Translations under genes and position numbers: made by a program | Origin: Bacteroidales bacterium | GTDB lineage: Bacteria; Bacteroidota; Bacteroidia; Bacteroidales; UBA3663 | Direction of reading: 5' to 3' | DNA: 10,158 bases | NCBI GenBank assembly: GCA_017632695.1 | Contig: JAGBQS010000156.1 | Coordinates: forward strand, 1-10,158 | Part shown: positions 1 to 6,803 of the stretch, piece after piece | Numbering within the stretch: the stretch's first letter is position 1 | How the letters are laid out: each line of letters starts with the position of its first letter | The notes under the pieces: model-generated | Seen by the model: only the letters and a program-made list of their open reading frames with translations | Told to the model about the DNA's origin: nothing | Database searches by the model: none

Positions 1-410
1 ATCAGCTCTTTGGTTGTGGTCTTACCGTTGGTGCCCGTGATACCGATGACGGGTACCGGACGATTCCAGGTGCGGAGTGCTTCCCGGTGGCAGGCAGCCA
101 ACTGCTGCAGGGTGGTCAGTACATCGGGCACATAGAAATAATGTCCGTATCGGCCGAAGGTCAGTACCAGAGAATCGGTCTTCTCGCCGATTCCCAGCTT
201 CCGTTCTTCGTCGGGAATGACGGTTGCATCGTCAACGACCGCCAGGCGGCAGCCTTTCTGAAGAACGTCTTTGGCATACTGGTTGCCGTCGAAGCGTTCG
301 CCTTTCAAGGCAAAGAATATAGAATCCTCCGGGCACTGACGGCTGTCGGTTGTCACCAGCGGATATTGCTGATAGATGAGATATAGTATTTTTATCAGAT
401 CCTTGTACAT
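1..410 (-). CDS. murF: UDP-N-acetylmuramoyl-tripeptide--D-alanyl-D-alanine ligase (MurF), 5' part, cut by window edge
   Basis: MurF is the cytoplasmic ATP-dependent ligase that adds D-Ala-D-Ala to UDP-MurNAc-tripeptide, the last step in making the soluble peptidoglycan precursor. The reading frame opens at ATG (408-410) and stays open to the left edge, giving 136 complete codons, roughly the first third of a protein of usually 430-450 residues. The N-terminal substrate-binding domain shows TTDSR (about residues 20-24) followed by IFFALKGERFDGN, a typical MurF block. The Mur ligase P-loop GTNGKTT lies at about 126-132. The gene begins 18 bases after the stop of the upstream NlpC/P60 gene, so the two are probably cotranscribed. 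The leader is nearly all A/T with no Shine-Dalgarno sequence, as is common in Bacteroidota. MurE and MurC share the P-loop, but the N-terminal block points to MurF. Confidence 0.95.
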   Translation of the reverse strand, partial: MYKDLIKILYLIYQQYPLVTTDSRQCPEDSIFFALKGERFDGNQYAKDVLQKGCRLAVVDDATVIPDEERKLGIGEKTDSLVLTFGRYGHYFYVPDVLTTLQQLAACHREALRTWNRPVPVIGITGTNGKTTTKEL

Positions 411-428
411 AATAATAAAAACAGAAAA

Positions 429-1250
429 TTAAAAAAAGCGGCGAATACAGACCAGACGATGCGACATTTCCTGACGCTCGATGCTCCAGAGGCCTTCTTC
501 CCGGAACTCATCGTAATGAAGCGATGCCGAACAGTGCAGAATACGTCCCTGATCGTCGCACAAGCCTACATGCGACACATTATTGTTCCCGGCTCCGTAA
601 CTGAAGAATGCCAGATCTCCGATCTGTCGGCTTTCGTACGAAACCGGCGTTCCCTCTTTGGCCTGTTGCGAAGCGTTGCGCGGCAGACTGATTCCGATAA
701 AGCGGAACAGCGTCTGGGTGAATCCGGAACAGTCGAGGCCGAAAGCGGAACAGCCGCCCCACAGGTAAGGCACGTTTGCAAGCATCTGTGCCTGCTGCAA
801 AAGGAATTTGGCACAGGCTGCACGGGATGTCTCGGTGGCCTTCATCGGGTTGACATACGTCATACTGGGCAAATCATACCGGATTCCCTGCATGTGGAAG
901 GAAATACCCACATCGTCCAGATTGAAGATCCGGCTGCCCCACGACAAATACAGGCTCTCCGACCTTCCGTCCGTGTTCCGGGCGATCACGTTGTAGGGCT
1001 GCCGAAGCAGCAAGGCATCTTCGGACTGAATCCGGTACATCTGATAATCCTTCTCGCTGATAATCGTAGCTGTCTTCCAGTCAATCCAACCTTCGTACTG
1101 GTCGCAGTCGCGTGTGACGCGATACCATCGAGGTTGCTCTGCTTCAATGCGGAAAGTATCGCCAAACAGTAGCTGGTTCACCATTTCCGTACCTTCCGAA
1201 GCATCGGCACGCATGGGAATATAGGGTTGCAGACAAATTGCGTATTTCAT
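429..1250 (-). CDS. SH3-domain NlpC/P60 (C40) peptidase, YkfC-like, predicted cytoplasmic
   Basis: A 273-residue cysteine peptidase. The N-terminal part (about 1-135) resembles the bacterial SH3 (SH3b) domains that precede NlpC/P60 catalytic domains. It includes LLFGDTF (27-33) and YEGWID (52-57). The catalytic domain (about 145-270) has PYLWGG (161-166), the nucleophile in LDCSGF (Cys174), the base in VSHVGL (His227) and a third polar residue in ILHCS (His239). In this family such enzymes cut the bond between gamma-D-Glu and the diamino acid in peptidoglycan peptides. YkfC-type members act on recycled peptides with a free N-terminal L-Ala. There is no signal peptide or lipobox, so I infer a cytoplasmic recycling role. 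The position directly upstream of murF (18-base gap) fits muropeptide metabolism. Start: ATG at 1248-1250; stop TAA. The exact substrate is not determined from sequence. Confidence 0.9.
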   Translation of the reverse strand: MKYAICLQPYIPMRADASEGTEMVNQLLFGDTFRIEAEQPRWYRVTRDCDQYEGWIDWKTATIISEKDYQMYRIQSEDALLLRQPYNVIARNTDGRSESLYLSWGSRIFNLDDVGISFHMQGIRYDLPSMTYVNPMKATETSRAACAKFLLQQAQMLANVPYLWGGCSAFGLDCSGFTQTLFRFIGISLPRNASQQAKEGTPVSYESRQIGDLAFFSYGAGNNNVSHVGLCDDQGRILHCSASLHYDEFREEGLWSIERQEMSHRLVCIRRFF

Positions 1251-1284
1251 ATTGTTTTCAAATCGTTGAAGTATTTCCTTTTTG

Positions 1285-1318
1285 TTTAATCAGAACCGGT
1301 CTGCTTTAATCAGAACCG
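1285..1318. repeat. Short direct repeat at the 3' end of mutL (14-base arms, 20-base period)
   Basis: The 14-mer TTTAATCAGAACCG occurs identically at 1285-1298 and 1305-1318, with starts 20 bases apart. The right copy covers the last mutL codons and its TGA stop. The left copy lies in the mutL-NlpC/P60 gap. The period is not a multiple of three, so it is not a coding repeat. It looks like a small tandem duplication of the gene end. Confidence 0.8.
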
Positions 1319-3262
1319 CTCAGCCAGTTCCTCGTTGGTAAGCTGAACGGCAATGGGACGTCCGTCGGGAGCATAGGTATGATCGGGAATATCGTACAAA
1401 GCATCCACTAACTGCGACATCTCTTCCTCCGAAAGAAGTTTTCCTGCCTGCATCGCCTGTGCCTTACTCAACTGGAGGGCCAGAATACGGTCTATCTGTT
1501 CACGGGCTGCATGCGTCTCTTCTTTGGTTGCCTCGATCATCTGCATCAGCAAGGCATGAAGGTCCAGACTTTTCTCGAGCGAAGCCGGCTTTCCGTTTAC
1601 CGCATAGCTGCCGCCTCCCAGACTGTCGATTTCGAAACCCAAATACTTCAGTGTCGGAAGAATGGATTCGAAAACCGGAACATCGGCCGGAGCAATATCA
1701 ATCATTTCCGGGAACAGTTCGTTCTGCGAGATTCCCTGCCGGTTGCCGATCTGATGATAATACCGGTCGAAGAGCACCGTCATGTGTGCCCGATGCTGAT
1801 CGATCACCACCATACCCCGTTTGGTAGAAGCCACAATATAACGGCCTGAAACCTGCAGATACTTGCGGAAAGTGCTTTTATGCGCTTCAACAGAAGGCGT
1901 CTGCTGCAACGGGTCAACGGGAACAGTCTGGGGCTCTACATAGTCCGGCACATCGTCCAGGACGGTCGACATCCTGCTGGGGAGCGACTCGCCCTCCGTT
2001 CCGGAAACAGGGTTCCCGATCGAACTGGGGATAAAATCATCTATTGAGCCGGGAACCGGATCCCCGTTCATCCGACTGGGCAGCGCCTCCGGACGGTCGG
2101 TCGAATGCGAGAAATCATCGTACAGCGTCTGCCAGTTATGCATGACAGGAGTCTTCCGGAAAGGATTATAGTCGTTGTTATACTGTACCTTAGGTTCGGA
2201 CGGCATCGTTGAAACGGGACTTAACGGCTCGATATCGGGAGCATCTGTCTGGTCAAAATCGATGGTCGGAACCGCATTGAACTTACCCAAAGCTTCGCGG
2301 ACTGTTGCCATCAGGATGTGCCAGCGGGCCGGTTCATTCTCGAACTTGATTTCCGTCTTGGTAGGATGAATGTTCACATCGATGGTTGCGGGATCGACCG
2401 TCAGATAAATGAAATAATTCGGCTGCGAACCTTCCGGAATCAGGTCCTGGTAGCATTCCATCACCGCCTTGTGGAAGTACGGATGCCGCATGTAACGGTT
2501 GTTGACAAAGAAATACTGCAACGCCCCTTTCTTACGGGCTCCTTCCGGCTGGCAGACGAATCCGTCGATTTTCATCAGGTCGTTTTCGACGCCTACCGGA
2601 ATGAGCTGCTGACCGAGGGTCTTGGAGAACAGCTGCAGGATGCGCTGCTTCCTGTTGCCGGCAGTAAGCTGGAACAGACAGGTATCGTTATGTGTCACCG
2701 TAAAACCGACTTCCGGATTAGCCAAAGCCACATGCTGTACTTCGGTCAGAATGTTCGAGAGTTCGGTCTGGTCGCTTTTTAGGAACTTCCGGCGTGCCGG
2801 CACATTGAAAAACAGGTTCCGCACCTCGATGTTCGTACCCTTTGCGCACATCGTAGACTCCTGCGTCTGCAACCGGCTTCCTGCCATCCGCAGGAAAACA
2901 CCCGTCTCATCTTCCTGACGGCGCGAACGCAAATCGACTTCCGCTACTGCTACAATACTCGGCAGAGCTTCACCTCTGAAGCCCATCGTATGAAGGGCAA
3001 ACAGGTCGGAAGCCTGGGTGATCTTGCTGGTTGCGTGTCGCTCAAATGCCATCCGGGCATCTGTCGGCGACATTCCCTGTCCGTTGTCGATAACCTGAAT
3101 AAGTTCTTTGCCTGCCGTACGCAGCACCAGCTGCACATCGGTAGCATGGGCGTCGATGGAGTTCTCCAGCAACTCCTTGACGACCGATGCCGGACGCTGT
3201 ACAACTTCGCCTGCTGCAATCTGATTCGCAACACTATCCGGTAACAGATGGATGATATCCAT
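1310..3262 (-). CDS. mutL: DNA mismatch repair protein MutL, without a canonical endonuclease motif
   Basis: MutL is the dimeric GHKL ATPase that links mismatch-bound MutS to downstream repair enzymes. The 650-residue length is normal. The N-terminal ATPase has all key motifs: KELLENSIDAH (29-39, with Glu30 and Asn34 matching the catalytic Glu and Mg-binding Asn), DNGQGM (59-64), RHATSK (75-80) and GFRGEAL (94-100). A Pro/Ser-rich linker spans about 335-462 and contains imperfect repeats. The C-terminal dimerisation domain spans about 463-650. There the nuclease motif DQHA(X)2E(X)4E reads DQHRAHMTVLFD (488-499), and the usual CPHGRP reads APDGRP (631-636), so the metal site appears lost. The ATG start at 3260-3262 gives the standard N-terminus. 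The gene lies 15 bases after the small membrane-protein gene and 59 bases before the NlpC/P60 gene. It is the only complete gene here ending in TGA. Confidence 0.97.
   Translation of the reverse strand: MDIIHLLPDSVANQIAAGEVVQRPASVVKELLENSIDAHATDVQLVLRTAGKELIQVIDNGQGMSPTDARMAFERHATSKITQASDLFALHTMGFRGEALPSIVAVAEVDLRSRRQEDETGVFLRMAGSRLQTQESTMCAKGTNIEVRNLFFNVPARRKFLKSDQTELSNILTEVQHVALANPEVGFTVTHNDTCLFQLTAGNRKQRILQLFSKTLGQQLIPVGVENDLMKIDGFVCQPEGARKKGALQYFFVNNRYMRHPYFHKAVMECYQDLIPEGSQPNYFIYLTVDPATIDVNIHPTKTEIKFENEPARWHILMATVREALGKFNAVPTIDFDQTDAPDIEPLSPVSTMPSEPKVQYNNDYNPFRKTPVMHNWQTLYDDFSHSTDRPEALPSRMNGDPVPGSIDDFIPSSIGNPVSGTEGESLPSRMSTVLDDVPDYVEPQTVPVDPLQQTPSVEAHKSTFRKYLQVSGRYIVASTKRGMVVIDQHRAHMTVLFDRYYHQIGNRQGISQNELFPEMIDIAPADVPVFESILPTLKYLGFEIDSLGGGSYAVNGKPASLEKSLDLHALLMQMIEATKEETHAAREQIDRILALQLSKAQAMQAGKLLSEEEMSQLVDALYDIPDHTYAPDGRPIAVQLTNEELAERF
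1970..2083 (-). repeat. Imperfect tandem repeat encoding part of the MutL linker
   Basis: MutL residues about 394-431 contain two adjacent related units of 16-17 residues, LPSRMNGDPVPGSIDDF and IPSSIGNPVSGTEGES, followed by another LPSRM that begins a third, divergent copy. The shared pattern is xPS...GxPVxG. The DNA copies are only partly alike, so the duplication is not brand new. It lies in the flexible linker between the ATPase and dimerisation domains, where length variation is tolerated. Confidence 0.5.
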
Positions 3263-3277
3263 ATTCTGAAAATGACA

Positions 3278-3592
3278 TTAAAAATATACCGACTTCACAA
3301 GCCAATGTAGAAGAACCACCAGCACAATCAGCCATACCAGCATCTTGACCAGCCGCTTGTTCTTGGCGCCCGGTCCTGATTCCTCGTCCTTCTCCTTCCG
3401 ACGCTTCAGGTGGGTTGTTCCCTCTACGAACTTGCCGCGAAGCAATTCCTCTGCCTTCATGTCTTCCATAGGCAGCAAACCCTCCTGTCGCATAATCATC
3501 CGCTTACGCGATTCGAGGTATTCCTTACGTTCGTTATTAAATCGGCTGACGCGCTCAAAACGGCGGGGTTTCTCGGTTGTGAAAATACTCAT
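3278..3592 (-). CDS. Small tail-anchored membrane protein of unknown function
   Basis: A 104-residue protein with no domain of known function that I can name. It starts with a basic segment, KPRRFERVSRF (8-18), followed by a charged, probably helical stretch (about 19-55) and a second conserved-looking block, RGKFVEGTTHLKRRKE (52-67). A Lys/Glu-rich spacer leads to one strongly hydrophobic C-terminal helix (about 82-99), which predicts a single-pass protein with its bulk in the cytoplasm. From memory, small proteins with a similar KPRxF start and RGKF.E.TTHLKRRKE block occur widely in Bacteroidota, so it is probably a real conserved gene. It lies 52 bases after the OstA-like gene and 15 bases before mutL, on the same strand. 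Its membership in this operon is its only functional hint. ATG start at 3590-3592. Confidence 0.85.
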   Translation of the reverse strand: MSIFTTEKPRRFERVSRFNNERKEYLESRKRMIMRQEGLLPMEDMKAEELLRGKFVEGTTHLKRRKEKDEESGPGAKNKRLVKMLVWLIVLVVLLHWLVKSVYF

Positions 3593-3644
3593 AACGGTAT
3601 GGTGTTAAGCAAGAGTATGAAAAATGTATAGGGATCGGACATTA

Positions 3645-5396
3645 TTACCATCCGTTCAGTTCCGCATCATCGAACAGACGGACCGATTCCTTCTTGTCTT
3701 CGGCCTTCATGCGCACATCGCGGAAAACATCCTCCGGCGAATCCGGTCGCAAATACGACATCCATCGGAAGCCTTCCAGATACAGGACATCGGGCGTGAT
3801 CAGCAGGATATCGTAATAGGAACCTACCGGCTGAGGATAGACGACCATATGTTCCATCTTCTGATCCACAAAATGGATCTGCAGATAACTGCCTACCACC
3901 TGAGTCATTCCGGAAAGCGCCTTCTCTTCGCCCTTCCCTTCTTCCGTATAGGCTATAATCTGAACATTCCCAGCCATATCGAGCTCTTTGATTTTGGCCG
4001 AATCGAAATAGCAGATCAGTTCCTTGCCGGATATCTGATCGTAGTGAATGGAATCATATTGCTGCGTGAGGAATGCCTGATCGTGAATCAGGGCCCGGTC
4101 GATGCCTCCGCCAGGAGCCATATACATGAAGATCGTATCGCCCGTTATCTGATAGTTCTCGTTCCACATCACCGGATTGCCGACAAAGGTAGCCAGCGAG
4201 TCCTGCCGGTTGTAGTTCAACGAATCGCAGACACCCTGAAAATCGTTCCGGAAGTAGCGCACATTGAAGAAACAAACCAGATAATTGATGGTATCAACGT
4301 ATGCTGAATCAACAAAATAAACGGAATCGGCCATCAGGGAATCGCGCATCACCAGCGTATCGCGCCGAACCTGTACGGTTCTGTTCCTGTAACTGGTGTA
4401 TGCCCGAAGCGTATCGGCATGCAGGTAAAGCGTATCTTTGTCGGAGAACTCCATAGCAAGGGCTTTCTGCGTAACCGTCATAACCTGCGGACTGTCCACA
4501 TAATGAGCATAGTTGCCGCTGATGCGCATAGACTGGAGCGTATCGTAGGCTACGAAATTACCCCAGGCTTCACCGTAACCCGCCTTACCGTCGTAAAACA
4601 GCGTATCGGCCGTAGCAAAACGTCCGGGAGAAACAACTCTCGACCGGTTATACAGCCACGACTGATCCGTTTCCGTATTTACCGTTCCCAAGGTGGTATA
4701 AAGTGTGGCAGTATCGTTTACGATAGTTGAGGGTCCAACCATCCAGGCATCGCTGGTCAGGAAACTGTAACGAAGCGTATCGCTGTAAATCGTCATCTGC
4801 GGCTTGTACTCTTCGGACGTAATGTCCGGATAAGCCGGACGTTCCTCCATATCCGAAAAATCATAATCGCGCAGTATGACATTATTCTTGAATTCTGCCA
4901 GACGTATCGGCGTATAATACCATCCCAGATCGCTCACCAGATGATTATCCGGATTAACGATCCATCCGCTATAAGGATAATGAGCCTTGCCTTCCTGCCG
5001 GTAATAAATCAGATATTCCGTATGCAATTCGGCATCGAAGTGCCTCATCCGGACGTTATCGTACAATTCGCCGATCATTGAGTTGCCGTCGTACGACAGG
5101 CTGTCGCACCACATCTCAAGCGAATCGCCCTCCCACATGTGCACGTGACTGAACGCCTCGAACGAATTGCTGCTCTGATAGAAATAGGCACTGTCTCAAA
5201 GCATCCAGACACTGTCCTGACGGAAAAGAACCTCGCCCCGGAGAACCTGCCGTTCTACGTCCTGCGACTTATCGAAGCTCAGCGTATTGGCATGTTCCAG
5301 GTGAACAATACGGTTCTGTTCCGGCGCAGTTTCCTGTGCCAGAACCCAACTGGAAAGCGAAAGGCTTAGAATAATATAAAAAAGTATGCGCTTCAA
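3645..5396 (-). pseudogene. OstA-like protein (LptA/LptD superfamily), interrupted by one in-frame TGA; TTG start
   Basis: Read through codon 67 (TGA at 5196-5198), this frame encodes about 583 residues of an OstA-like protein. OstA/LptA/LptD family proteins act in lipopolysaccharide transport and outer-membrane assembly. The first 66 residues (5196-5396) hold a signal peptide, with KRILFYIILSLSLSSWVLAQ cleaved near residue 20, then the start of the OstA-like fold, including QVLRGEVLFRQDS. After the TGA the same frame continues for 516 codons to TAA at 3645, beginning DSAYFYQSSNSFEAFSHV, a family-typical block, followed by many beta-strand segments with recurring DTL/DSL. Without readthrough, the downstream part could start at GTG 5144 (499 residues) but would lack a signal peptide. 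No ATG is available at the 5' end: the frame runs back to the stop of the upstream isomerase gene, and the only plausible start is TTG at 5394-5396. It is either a recently broken gene, a sequence error, or a recoded one. Family assignment is firm; the status is uncertain. Confidence 0.85.
5196..5198 (-). other. In-frame TGA at a presumed cysteine position of the OstA-like gene
   Basis: The codon lies between TGG-ATG-CTT and GAC-AGT-GCC-TAT (ML*DSAY). From memory, related OstA-like proteins read a motif like Y/L-C-DSAYFY here, so a Cys codon (TGC or TGT) has become TGA by one substitution. No frameshift is involved: the frame is the same on both sides. The next base is G, which is not the most readthrough-prone context. 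By eye, no convincing selenocysteine insertion hairpin follows the codon. Confidence 0.75.
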
Positions 5397-5426
5397 ATTC
5401 TGATCAAGTTGAAATGAAGAAGAACC

Positions 5427-6788
5427 TTAACGATTATGCTGTCCCCAACCCGGATATTTGAAGTCGAACTTCTCCCAACCCGGCTTGATGCGGCAGAATG
5501 TTTCCCGTTGTTTCTCCCGGATAAAGTTGTTGATGATTTCTTCCTGCATGTGTTGCGTATACAAGTCCTTCAGGGTCTGATAATCCTCGTAATAGTTGGC
5601 CTTGTGGCCTTCGATACGTTTCTTCAGACGGACAATTGCAACCTGCTCACGACCTGTATCCGGATCCTTCATGTTGAATGGCTGGGAAATCTCGCCTTCC
5701 TGCAGTTTGCTGACTTCGCGGGCAACTTCGGCCGGCAGCTCTTCCATTGTCTGACGTGCTGTACCCGTTTCGCGCGAGAACATCAGACCCGAACTGTTGC
5801 GGGTTTTCTTATCGCTCGACAGGAAACGGGCTGCTTCCTCAAACGAATACTTCATCGAATCGAGTTCCATACGGACGGTATCGAGGGTTGCACGCGCATC
5901 GGACATCTCCTTGCTGGACACTTTCGGGATCAGCAGGATATGACGGAAGTTGGCACGGTCTCCGCGACGCTCGATAAGCTGGATAATATGGTAACCGTAC
6001 TGCGTTTCCACGATCTTCGAAACCTTGTTCGGATCGGTCAGCTGGAAGGCAGCAGCCGAAAACTCCGGAACGTAGGCATTCTTGGTATTGAAGCCCAACT
6101 CGCCGCCCAAGGGAGCAGAACCGGTATCCTCGCTGTAAAGAATGGCCAAAGTGGAGAACTGGCTCTCTCCGCTTGTCACGCGCTGGGTATAGTCGCGCAG
6201 ACGCGCCTTGATACCGTCAATGGTCTGCTGGGAGATACGGGGCTGCAGGCTGATGATCTGCACCTCCACCTGAGTAGGAACAAACGGGACACTGTCTTTG
6301 GGCAGACGCTCAAAGAACATACGCACCTCACTCGGCGTGACCGAAATATCGGAAGTCAGGTGACGGCTTTCTTCCTGCACGATCATCTGGTTCTTAATCG
6401 CGGTACGATATTCCGAACGGATGGTTGCCAAAGGCTTCTCCATATACTCCTCGAGTTTCTCCTTCGAACCGATGGAGGCAATCATCGAGTTGATGCGGTT
6501 ATCAACCTGCTGATCCACCATCGCATCCTGTACCTCGATGGAATCGATGATGGCCTGGTTGATAAACAGTTTCTGAATAGCCATCTGTTCGGGGATGACA
6601 CCATACGGATCACCGTCGAGCCTTTCGCCCGAATACAGCATACGTCGGCGTTCCTCTTCGACCTCACTGCGCAGAATAGCCTCATCGCCTACTACCCAGA
6701 TTACCTCGTCAATCACGTTGTCGGCCTCCTGGGCGAAAGTAGCGAGAGCTATGGTTGAAAACGCCAGTGAGAATAGGATTTTCTTCAT
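5427..6788 (-). CDS. SurA-like periplasmic peptidyl-prolyl cis-trans isomerase, two parvulin domains
   Basis: A 453-residue periplasmic chaperone/isomerase of SurA architecture. It helps fold outer-membrane beta-barrel proteins and isomerises X-Pro bonds. A signal peptide (MKKILFSLAFSTIALATFAQ, cleaved near 20) is followed by a SurA-type N-terminal helical domain (about 24-165) that begins VIDEVIWVVGDEAILRSEVE. Next comes a parvulin domain (about 172-275) with SEDTGSAPLGGELGF (219-233) and a YGYHIIQL end (264-271). A second parvulin domain (about 279-388) opens with FRHILL. A C-terminal helix-rich tail closes the protein, as in SurA. The start is ATG at 6786-6788, and the stop TAA lies 30 bases before the OstA-like gene. 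SurA next to OstA/LptD-type genes is also familiar from Proteobacteria, which supports a role in outer-membrane assembly. It could be annotated simply as a PpiC-family isomerase. Confidence 0.93.
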   Translation of the reverse strand: MKKILFSLAFSTIALATFAQEADNVIDEVIWVVGDEAILRSEVEEERRRMLYSGERLDGDPYGVIPEQMAIQKLFINQAIIDSIEVQDAMVDQQVDNRINSMIASIGSKEKLEEYMEKPLATIRSEYRTAIKNQMIVQEESRHLTSDISVTPSEVRMFFERLPKDSVPFVPTQVEVQIISLQPRISQQTIDGIKARLRDYTQRVTSGESQFSTLAILYSEDTGSAPLGGELGFNTKNAYVPEFSAAAFQLTDPNKVSKIVETQYGYHIIQLIERRGDRANFRHILLIPKVSSKEMSDARATLDTVRMELDSMKYSFEEAARFLSSDKKTRNSSGLMFSRETGTARQTMEELPAEVAREVSKLQEGEISQPFNMKDPDTGREQVAIVRLKKRIEGHKANYYEDYQTLKDLYTQHMQEEIINNFIREKQRETFCRIKPGWEKFDFKYPGWGQHNR

Positions 6789-6803
6789 ATGTACAATATT
6801 AAT

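Noticed and set aside
459..1172. 237-codon plus-strand open frame opposite the NlpC/P60 gene
   Set aside because: It is a codon-register shadow of a gene with an intact catalytic Cys/His set.
1288..1304. Transcription terminator between mutL and the NlpC/P60 gene
   Set aside because: The only inverted repeat (CAGA...TCTG around ACCGG) is 4 base pairs long and is not followed by a T-run on the transcribed strand, so it is unlikely to terminate.
3624..4307. 227-codon plus-strand open frame opposite the 3' part of the OstA-like gene
   Set aside because: It is in codon register with the OstA-like frame and is explained by its codon choice. No promoter or family resemblance was seen.
5145..5195. 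Selenocysteine insertion hairpin after the OstA-like TGA
   Set aside because: Only a weak GCCU/AGGC pairing and a tiny UCU-AUC-AGA hairpin are visible by eye. Neither resembles a bacterial SECIS with its guanine/uracil-bearing apical loop. A folding program would be needed to exclude it.
1310..5198. Genome-wide reassignment of TGA to an amino acid
   Set aside because: Only one internal TGA occurs in about 9 kb of genes, Trp is encoded by TGG throughout, and mutL uses TGA at exactly the expected end of the protein. The other five complete genes end in TAA, so the evidence is limited but favours TGA as a stop.
5436..6758. 440-codon open frame on the plus strand opposite the SurA-like gene
   Set aside because: It is in exact codon register with the real gene, where antisense stops need TTA, CTA or TCA codons in the sense strand. 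The sense gene simply avoids these, and the antisense translation has no recognisable domain or signal peptide.
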